DNA of 5,080 bases from Flavobacteriales bacterium (GTDB taxonomy: Bacteria > Bacteroidota > Bacteroidia > Flavobacteriales > Parvicellaceae), in assembly GCA_014239715.1 (NCBI GenBank), contig JAAZYJ010000014.1, forward strand, positions 1 to 5,080. Direction: 5' to 3'. Made by a program: the position numbers and the translations under genes. This document shows, in pieces, positions 1 through 5,080 of the stretch. Within the stretch, counting starts at the first letter, position 1. The number at the start of each line of letters is the position of its first letter. The notes beneath the pieces were generated by a model. That model made no database searches. It saw nothing but the letters and a program-made list of their open reading frames with translations, and was not told the origin of the DNA.

Positions 1-944
1 ATATTATAAAAAGTACGCTTCCTGATACAGCAATTTTAGCCGTTGCATCCATTATAATAGCTACAATAGTTGGCATACTCCTAGGTGTTTTTGCAGCCCT
101 TAACAGAGGCTCTTTTTTTGATAACAGCTCTTTGGTCTTTGCAGTATTGGGTATGTCCGCACCTTCATACCTGTCTGGTATTATAATTGCCTGGATTGGT
201 GGGAGTTTGTGGACAGAAGCGACGAGTTTGCCCATGCTGCCCTTTTTCTTTCTGTTGATTGGGTTGGTTTTCGGAATTTTCCTTCAGAAGAAGAAAAGGT
301 CAAGTATTGGCTCGCATAAAAAGATTCTTTGGGGATACCTTTTTGAAATGGTGGTCAAGTGGTTTCTGTTGGGGATGGTATTATGGTTGATAGGAATAAT
401 TGTCAACAGTTTTGCAGGTTCAGATATTATCCCTGGAATTTCTGTTTACACTGATCTTCCCGGAACTGGTTTGGAAGGGACTGGAGTGCTGGCTGAACGT
501 GATGAATGGACAAGAGAATACAGATACCATTGGGACCGCCTGATACTTCCTGCCATCACATTAGGAATTCGTCCGCTGGCCATCGTAATGCAATTGACGA
601 GAAGCTCAATGCTTGATGTGATATCTCAAGATTATGTCAGAACAGCAAAAGCCAAAGGTGTTTCTTCCTTTAGGGTAATTTTTAAACATACATTGAAAAA
701 TGCACTTAATCCTGTGGTGACCGCAGTATCCGGATGGTTTGCTTCCTTGCTGGCTGGAGCAGTATTTGTGGAAAGAGTTTTTGATTGGGATGGAATAGGA
801 AATCAGCTTGTTAATTCGGTTCTGGGTGAAGACCTACCAGTGGCTATGGGCATAACATTGGTAATTGCTGTATTCTTTGTGCTTATTAATATTATTGTGG
901 ATGTACTCTACGGATTTTTGGATCCACGAGTTAGAATAAGATAA
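1..944 (+). CDS. DppB/OppB-type ABC transporter permease, C-terminal part (5' end outside window)
   Basis: This is an inner-membrane subunit of a binding-protein-dependent importer of the dipeptide/oligopeptide/nickel family. It would pair with a second permease and two ATPases, none of which lies in the window. The frame is open from base 3, giving 313 residues. Membrane segments are seen at about residues 9-32, 44-66, 180-202, 238-258 and 281-304. The cytoplasmic EAA-type loop that contacts the ATPase is clear at about 210-243 (DYVRTAKAKG, then KNALNPVV), and the chain ends in the family-typical LDPRVRIR. The upstream sequence (LPDTAILAV and on) already matches the family before the TTG at 132, so the true start lies left of the window. 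Oddly, about 110 residues separate the second and fourth of these landmarks, including two extra hydrophobic stretches (about 76-94 and 111-137). Transported substrate cannot be told from the sequence. The stop is one base before tpiA. Confidence 0.93.
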   Translation, partial: IIKSTLPDTAILAVASIIIATIVGILLGVFAALNRGSFFDNSSLVFAVLGMSAPSYLSGIIIAWIGGSLWTEATSLPMLPFFFLLIGLVFGIFLQKKKRSSIGSHKKILWGYLFEMVVKWFLLGMVLWLIGIIVNSFAGSDIIPGISVYTDLPGTGLEGTGVLAERDEWTREYRYHWDRLILPAITLGIRPLAIVMQLTRSSMLDVISQDYVRTAKAKGVSSFRVIFKHTLKNALNPVVTAVSGWFASLLAGAVFVERVFDWDGIGNQLVNSVLGEDLPVAMGITLVIAVFFVLINIIVDVLYGFLDPRVRIR

Positions 945-945
945 A

Positions 946-1695
946 ATGAGACGAAAAATTGTTGCGGCCAACTGGAAGATGAATATGTCAACTGAAGATG
1001 GAATTGTTTTTTTTCAGCAGTTAAGACACCTACCATGGCCAAAAGATGTAGATGCCATTGTGGCTCCTCCAAGTCTGTATTTGCAAAAACTTTTTGAAGT
1101 TAAAGGGCATGCTGAACTTAGCGGGCAGAACTGTCATTCTGAACAGCAAGGAGCATTTACGGGGGAGGTTTCGGCTACAATGCTAACCGATGTAGGTGCA
1201 CAATATTGTATAGTAGGACACAGTGAACGTCGTAAATATTTTGAAGAAAGCAGCTCGTTTTTGAAAGCAAAAGTAAATGCTCTTCTGGAAAATGGTCTTT
1301 CTCCAATATATTGCTGCGGTGAAACGGAATCCGAAAGACAGACAGGTGCTCACTTTGAAACAGTGAAGAATCAACTTACAGCGGAACTTTTTGCTCTGGA
1401 TAGCTCTTCTTTCGGAAAAGTTATTATTGCATATGAACCGGTTTGGGCAATAGGAACTGGCCTTACTGCAACCGCGGCACAGGCACAGGAAATGCACTCC
1501 TTCATCCGTTCAGTGGTTGAAACCAATTATGGCCGTGAAATTGCGGAAAAGATGTGCGTTCTTTATGGAGGAAGTTGCAATCCATCAAATGCTAAGGAAC
1601 TGTTTCAATGTGAAGACGTTGACGGGGGATTGATAGGAGGAGCGTCTATGGACCCATCTAGTTTTATGCAGATTGCCCAATCTTTCCAAGAATGA
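946..1695 (+). CDS. tpiA: Triosephosphate isomerase
   Basis: This cytoplasmic enzyme of glycolysis and gluconeogenesis interconverts dihydroxyacetone phosphate and glyceraldehyde 3-phosphate. At 249 residues it has the normal length for a single TIM-barrel enzyme. All active-site elements are visible: AANWKMN at 7-13 with the substrate-binding Asn9 and Lys11, the catalytic His92 in IVGHSERR (89-96), the catalytic base Glu164 in AYEPVWAIGTG (162-172), which also carries the flexible lid loop, and the phosphate-binding YGGS (207-210) and GGLIGGAS (227-234). Nothing suggests loss of function. The ATG at 946 is chosen because the conserved N-terminal strand begins within four residues of it. The gene starts one base after the permease stop and its TGA overlaps the prmA ATG (ATGA, 1692-1695), so translation of the three genes is probably coupled. 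No Shine-Dalgarno sequence is visible upstream, as expected for Bacteroidota. Confidence 0.99.
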   Translation: MRRKIVAANWKMNMSTEDGIVFFQQLRHLPWPKDVDAIVAPPSLYLQKLFEVKGHAELSGQNCHSEQQGAFTGEVSATMLTDVGAQYCIVGHSERRKYFEESSSFLKAKVNALLENGLSPIYCCGETESERQTGAHFETVKNQLTAELFALDSSSFGKVIIAYEPVWAIGTGLTATAAQAQEMHSFIRSVVETNYGREIAEKMCVLYGGSCNPSNAKELFQCEDVDGGLIGGASMDPSSFMQIAQSFQE

Positions 1696-2522
1696 ATTAC
1701 ATAGAAGTAGAGTTCAGCTTAGAGCCGCTACTTCCAGCAAGGGAAGTACTCATTTATGAGCTTGCTGAATTGGAGTATGAGAGCTTTGTAAATACAGCTA
1801 AAGGCATCAAGGCCTATATACCAAAGGTAGATTTTGATGAGGACGCATTTCAAGATCTGCATACTTGGAAAATGGGGGGGTTAAATTTTACTTATCGAGT
1901 GCGAGAGATAGAGCAGATCAATTGGAATAAAAAGTGGGAGGAGGAATTTAATCCTATCTTGTTTGGAGAACATTGCTTGATAAGAGCCCCGTTTCATGCT
2001 CCTGCTGAAGGTAAGATTATGGATGTAATTATTGCACCAAAGATGTCTTTCGGTACAGGCCATCACCCAACCACCTACCTGATGGTTGATCAGCTTTTTC
2101 AGCTTTCATTAGAGGGTAAAGACGTGCTGGATATGGGCTGTGGTACGGCTATTCTTGCAATAATAGCAAAGAAACGCGGAGCTCAACGGGTTTGGGGGAT
2201 CGACATCGAGGATTTTGCATATGAGAATGCGCTGGAGAATGTGAAACTGAACGACACGGAGGACATTATTGTTTATAAAGGCGGAGTAGAGCAAATAGAG
2301 AATGAATCTTTTCATGTTATTTTAGCCAACATCAACAGAAATGTATTGGTTGATGACATGGACGCGTATGTTCGGGCATTGAAGCAAGGTGGTAGGTTGT
2401 ATTTAAGCGGTTTTTACACTACTGATATTGACATCTTGAGTCATCAGGCAATAAAGTTAGGATTGGTTTTTGAGGAAAAGAAAGAAAGAGAAGGTTGGGC
2501 ACTTCTTTCATTTAAAAAATGA
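1692..2522 (+). CDS. prmA: Ribosomal protein L11 methyltransferase
   Basis: PrmA is a cytoplasmic class I SAM-dependent methyltransferase that methylates amino groups of ribosomal protein L11. The 276 residues fit the family, slightly shorter than the E. coli enzyme. The order of parts is typical: an N-terminal L11-recognition domain (about 1-70), a linker with INWNKKWEEEFNPI (76-89), then the PrmA signature PKMSFGTGHHPTT (116-128), the SAM-binding motif LDMGCGTAILAI (146-157), an acidic residue at the end of the second strand (GIDIED, 169-174), and the post-strand-4 motif LANINRN (211-217). The SFGTGHHPTT signature separates it from generic methyltransferases. The ATG lies in the four-base overlap with tpiA, and the stop is four bases before the next gene. 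A run of seven G at 1874-1880 encodes the end of Met61 plus Gly62-Gly63 and keeps the frame. The function of L11 methylation is often dispensable; that is family knowledge, not seen here. Confidence 0.96.
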   Translation: MNYIEVEFSLEPLLPAREVLIYELAELEYESFVNTAKGIKAYIPKVDFDEDAFQDLHTWKMGGLNFTYRVREIEQINWNKKWEEEFNPILFGEHCLIRAPFHAPAEGKIMDVIIAPKMSFGTGHHPTTYLMVDQLFQLSLEGKDVLDMGCGTAILAIIAKKRGAQRVWGIDIEDFAYENALENVKLNDTEDIIVYKGGVEQIENESFHVILANINRNVLVDDMDAYVRALKQGGRLYLSGFYTTDIDILSHQAIKLGLVFEEKKEREGWALLSFKK

Positions 2523-2530
2523 GCGAATGA
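2519..2530 (+). promoter_or_regulatory. Three-codon start-stop bridge between prmA and the next gene
   Basis: The prmA stop TGA (2520-2522) overlaps an ATG at 2519. That ATG opens a tiny frame, ATG AGC GAA TGA, whose own stop (2528-2530) overlaps the ATG at 2527 that starts the secreted-protein gene. Both junctions are four-base ATGA overlaps. The arrangement would let a terminating ribosome restart either directly or through the mini-frame. A role in translational coupling is inference; chance is a fair alternative for so short a stretch. Confidence 0.35.
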
Positions 2531-2586
2531 GATTCAGATACATGATTATCGGACTTTTTGGACTATTCTGTAATATGGGCTATGCC
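2527..2586 (+). other. Sec signal peptide coding region
   Basis: Residues 1-20 have a basic N-terminus (Arg2, Arg4), a hydrophobic core from about Met6 to Phe14, and Gly-Tyr-Ala just before Gln21, which fits signal peptidase I. This supports both export of the product and the choice of the ATG at 2527. Confidence 0.8.
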
Positions 2587-3729
2587 CAGTTTTCATCATT
2601 CTCTACGGATCCGGAAAAGTTCTTTGAGCAGTCTAAAGATTGGTTGGCAACAGTCGATAAAAGTGACGCAAAGAAGTTTATGGATGAGTTTGAAATCCAA
2701 TGGTATGGAGATGAATTTAGCGATGATCAGAGAATGATAGTTTATAAAACTGCGAATAGAATATTACAACAGAAACTTAAACCATATCCGGATTATAAAG
2801 CTTACTTGACGTCCTTGTCCAATTTTGTTCAAAAGGAACAGCCGGTAGGTGCGTTTGAAGAATGGCACCTGTCAATTGACCAGCTTGCCAGGGGAAATAA
2901 GAAAAAGTTTTCGGATTACCTGAAGATGAGCTCCAATCTGTTTAAAGAGAACATTATTTTTAAGTCGTCTTCAACGGTATGGCAAGCGAGTGCTCCAAAA
3001 TTCAATTTCAAATTCAAGAACAAAACACCGCTTGTTGTCTTCGAGAAAATTGATCTTAAATGCATGTCCAAAGGAGATAGTGGAGTGATCTATCAAACAT
3101 CCGGAACTTTTGACCCTCTTAAGAACATTTGGATCGGTAAAGGAGGTAAGGTCACTTGGCAAAGGGCGGCATTAGACCCAAAAGAAACCTATGCGGAACT
3201 GAAAAACTACAAAATTGGATTGAAAAGCTCTGGTTATAATGCTGATTCTGTGCTGTTTTACAACAACTACTTTGAACAACCTATTTTAGGAGTTCTAGCT
3301 GAAAAGGTCCTTACCAATAGAGGGCCGGATAAAGTTGTGTTTCCGCGATTTGAATCGTACGACAAACGACTTATTATCAAAAACATCTTTCAGGATATTG
3401 ACTATGATGGTGGTTTTACCATGGAAGGTGGAAAGCTAATTGGAAAAGGAACTTTTGATGATTTAGCTAAGGTCACCTTTAAATATGAAGGAAAGCCGTT
3501 AATTACATCAGAGTCCATTATTTATACGATAAATGCTACAAGTATTGCTTCTGAAAAAGCCGAAGTGAAAATTCAACTGGGTGAGGATTCAATTTATCAC
3601 CCGGGAATTGAATTGAAATATGTTCATGAAGGAATAGAGAAAAGGAAATTAACACTTATTCGGGGAGGACAAGGGACAGGGAGAAGCCCCTACTTTAACT
3701 CGTTTCACAATATTGATATGGAGTTCTAA
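2527..3729 (+). CDS. Unidentified secreted/envelope protein, N-terminal part up to an in-frame stop
   Basis: I do not recognise a named family. The ATG at 2527 gives a 400-residue product starting with a good Sec signal peptide: MRFRYM, a hydrophobic core, then GYA before Gln21 as the likely cleavage site. Cys15 is not in a proper lipobox (Phe precedes it), so a lipoprotein is unlikely. Residues about 25-145 look helical and charged. From about 155 the chain alternates polar and hydrophobic residues and looks beta-rich, with repeated glycine motifs (IGKG at 203-206 and 305-308). The product should be periplasmic or outer-membrane associated. A TTG at 2470 also opens this frame but would lie inside prmA and put 19 very basic residues before the signal peptide, so it is rejected. 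The gene follows prmA by four bases and lacks a Shine-Dalgarno. The TAA at 3727 does not look like a natural end, because the same protein continues past it in the same frame. Confidence 0.8.
   Translation: MRFRYMIIGLFGLFCNMGYAQFSSFSTDPEKFFEQSKDWLATVDKSDAKKFMDEFEIQWYGDEFSDDQRMIVYKTANRILQQKLKPYPDYKAYLTSLSNFVQKEQPVGAFEEWHLSIDQLARGNKKKFSDYLKMSSNLFKENIIFKSSSTVWQASAPKFNFKFKNKTPLVVFEKIDLKCMSKGDSGVIYQTSGTFDPLKNIWIGKGGKVTWQRAALDPKETYAELKNYKIGLKSSGYNADSVLFYNNYFEQPILGVLAEKVLTNRGPDKVVFPRFESYDKRLIIKNIFQDIDYDGGFTMEGGKLIGKGTFDDLAKVTFKYEGKPLITSESIIYTINATSIASEKAEVKIQLGEDSIYHPGIELKYVHEGIEKRKLTLIRGGQGTGRSPYFNSFHNIDMEF
3727..3729 (+). other. In-frame TAA interrupting the long secreted-protein gene
   Basis: The stop falls between ...FHNIDMEF and ALTWRIGDDNMDFG... 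. Both sides are in the same frame with no gap, and the coding character does not change. A single base change would restore a sense codon; CAA (Gln) or GAA (Glu) would fit the local polar-hydrophobic alternation. TAA is clearly used as a stop elsewhere here (permease end at 942-944), so a changed genetic code is not the explanation. Confidence 0.85.
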
Positions 3730-5080
3730 GCACTTACTTGGCGGATCGGCGATGATAATATGGACTTTGGACAGTTGATGGGAAGTACGGATAACAAAGC
3801 CTATTTCGAATCCCAAAATTATTTCACTCAAGATCGGTACGATAAGTTGACAGGTATGGGTACGAACCCTTTATTAAAGATCAAGGCTTTTGTGAAAAAG
3901 AACGGGTCTAGAAACTTTTTAGCGATTGATCTGGCGACCCATATGGGCAAAACCATGTCTGAACTGAAACCGCTCTTATATCAGTTGAATAATCTTGGAC
4001 TTCTTGTATTTAATTCGGCAAAAGAAACAGTTTCTGTCAAATCGAGGATGTACAGATGGATTGGCGCAAGATCAGGTAGGATGGATTTTGATGTTATTCA
4101 GTTTGTTTCACAACCTGAAAAAGGAATCAAGTATAACGGTTCATTGAGCTTGCTAAATTATGACCTGTTCTTAGAAGGAATTCGAAACATAACACTGAGC
4201 AGGGCACAAGGAACTAAGGTGTTCCCTGATGAAGGAAAGATCATACTCAAGGAGAACAGGAGCTTTACGTTCAAAGGTGTTATTCTCGCAGGTAGAACAG
4301 AGGTATATGGTGACGAGTTTTCATTTGACTATGACAAATTCAGGTTGAATTTGATCGAAACGAACTGGATCCGATTTTTTGTCAAAAGAAAGGAAAAACA
4401 TACCACTGGAGACCCGGTAAGAAGGCTGCAAAGTCAGCTAATTGGGGCAAGAGGGTATATTGATATTGATCATGTAAAAAATAAATCCGGCAGGGATACA
4501 AGTAAGCGCGAGTACCCGATAATGAACTGTGTAAAAAAGACCTATGTTTTCTATGATAATAAGAACATTCATGAGGGACAGTACGATAGAGAGAAATTTT
4601 ATTTTGAGGTGGAGCCTTTCGTCATGGATAGCCTCGATAATTTTGCAACCAGAGGTATGCACTTTGACGGGAAGCTGGTTTCGGCTTCGATTTTTCCGGA
4701 TATTCAGGAGTCTCTTACAGTTCAGGACGATTATTCTTTGGGGTTTACAAAGGCCGCTCCGGAAGAAGGCCTTCCTTTATACCTGGGTAAGGCCAATTAT
4801 GAAAATGATATTAAACTGAGCAATAAAGGACTCCAGGGTAGTGGTGAAATTGATTACTTAACTTCGCATGCTGAATCTTCTGAAATTACTTTTCTTCCAA
4901 AATCACTGAGCGCAATAGCTGAAGTGTATGTAAACAAAGGAGGACCAGGCCCTCCGGAATTACCAAATGTCAAAGGAACCAATGTGAAGGTAGTTTATGT
5001 TCCGGAAAAAGAGGTTCTCTACGCTTCGAGCATAAACAAGACAGACCTGTTAGACTTTTACGATTCATTGGCGGTATTGA
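3730..5080 (+). pseudogene. Downstream part of the interrupted secreted/envelope protein gene (runs off the window)
   Basis: The frame of the upstream part remains open for 450 codons after the TAA and leaves the window still open. This part has no signal peptide and no spacer before it, so it is not a natural separate gene. If translated alone, the first ATG codons would be at 3760 and 3778, with no convincing ribosome site, and the product would stay in the cytoplasm. Numbering through the stop, residues about 464-505 look like a winged helix (IDLATHMG, then a long helix ending NNLGLLVF, then a short wing). Beta-rich sequence follows, with GRTEVYGDEFSFDYD at 589-603 and GLQGSGEI at 768-775, then a Gly/Pro-rich turn (GGPGPPELP) near residue 805. 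I know no function for it. It could be a cell-surface or periplasmic structural protein; that is a guess from the signal peptide and beta content. If the TAA is a sequencing error, this is simply the middle of an intact gene of more than 850 codons. Confidence 0.8.

Noticed and set aside
132..134. TTG as a start for the permease
   Set aside because: The same frame is open to the left edge, and its translation (LPDTAILAV..., a membrane segment) belongs to the DppB family, so the real start is upstream of the window.
1183..1497. Minus-strand frame of 104 codons inside tpiA
   Set aside because: It is a shadow of the clearly functional tpiA gene; its cysteine-rich translation matches nothing I recognise.
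2470..2526. TTG at 2470 as the start of the secreted protein
   Set aside because: It lies within prmA and adds 19 highly basic residues that read as an out-of-frame copy of the prmA end. The ATG at 2527 gives a clean signal peptide.
2523..2526. Terminator or promoter in the gene junctions
   Set aside because: The junctions are at most four bases long, and no hairpin with a T-run is apparent at gene ends.
3727..3729. TAA as a selenocysteine, pyrrolysine or reassigned codon
   Set aside because: Selenocysteine uses TGA and pyrrolysine uses TAG. TAA ends the permease normally at 942-944, directly after its conserved C-terminus.
3730..3790. A true new gene starting at 3760 or 3778 after the stop
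   Set aside because: The coding character is continuous right through the stop, there is no spacer or start signal, and no signal peptide follows either ATG.
4544..4819. Plus-strand frame of 91 codons in another frame
   Set aside because: It lies wholly inside the long open frame that continues the secreted-protein gene and has an arginine/phenylalanine-rich shadow-like composition.

Overview
The window is a compact, fully coding, plus-strand stretch of a bacterial chromosome, most likely from the phylum Bacteroidota. The basis is AT-rich coding sequence, very tight gene packing, no clear Shine-Dalgarno sequence before any of the three visible starts, and a permease and a large secreted protein that look like Bacteroidota types. 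This assignment is inference from memory of such proteins, not from a search. Layout: (1) from the left edge to 944, the C-terminal 313 residues of a DppB/OppB-type ABC transporter permease whose start lies outside the window; (2) 946-1695, tpiA, triosephosphate isomerase, one base after the permease stop; (3) 1692-2522, prmA, ribosomal protein L11 methyltransferase, overlapping tpiA by four bases (ATGA); (4) from 2527 to the right edge, a long unidentified secreted or envelope protein beginning with a Sec signal peptide. No gap exceeds four bases, and no promoter or terminator is visible, so all four reading frames probably lie within one transcription unit whose promoter and terminator are outside the window. 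The genes form no obvious pathway: a peptide or nickel-type importer subunit, a glycolytic enzyme, a translation-machinery methyltransferase and an envelope protein share an mRNA rather than a function. The main oddity is in region 4. The frame opened at 2527 is closed by a single TAA at 3727-3729, but the same frame then stays open for 450 further codons to the end of the window, and the protein text on the two sides reads as one continuous beta-rich protein. No frame change is involved. The gene is therefore best read as one gene of more than 850 codons carrying one nonsense codon: a real pseudogenising or strain-specific mutation, a sequencing error, or less likely a read-through site. Second-tier observations are an extra pair of hydrophobic segments inserted in the permease, a winged-helix-like segment inside the secreted protein, a recurring IGKG-type motif in the same protein, a three-codon start-stop bridge before that gene, and a run of seven G inside prmA. 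I see no mobile element, CRISPR array, RNA gene or defence system.
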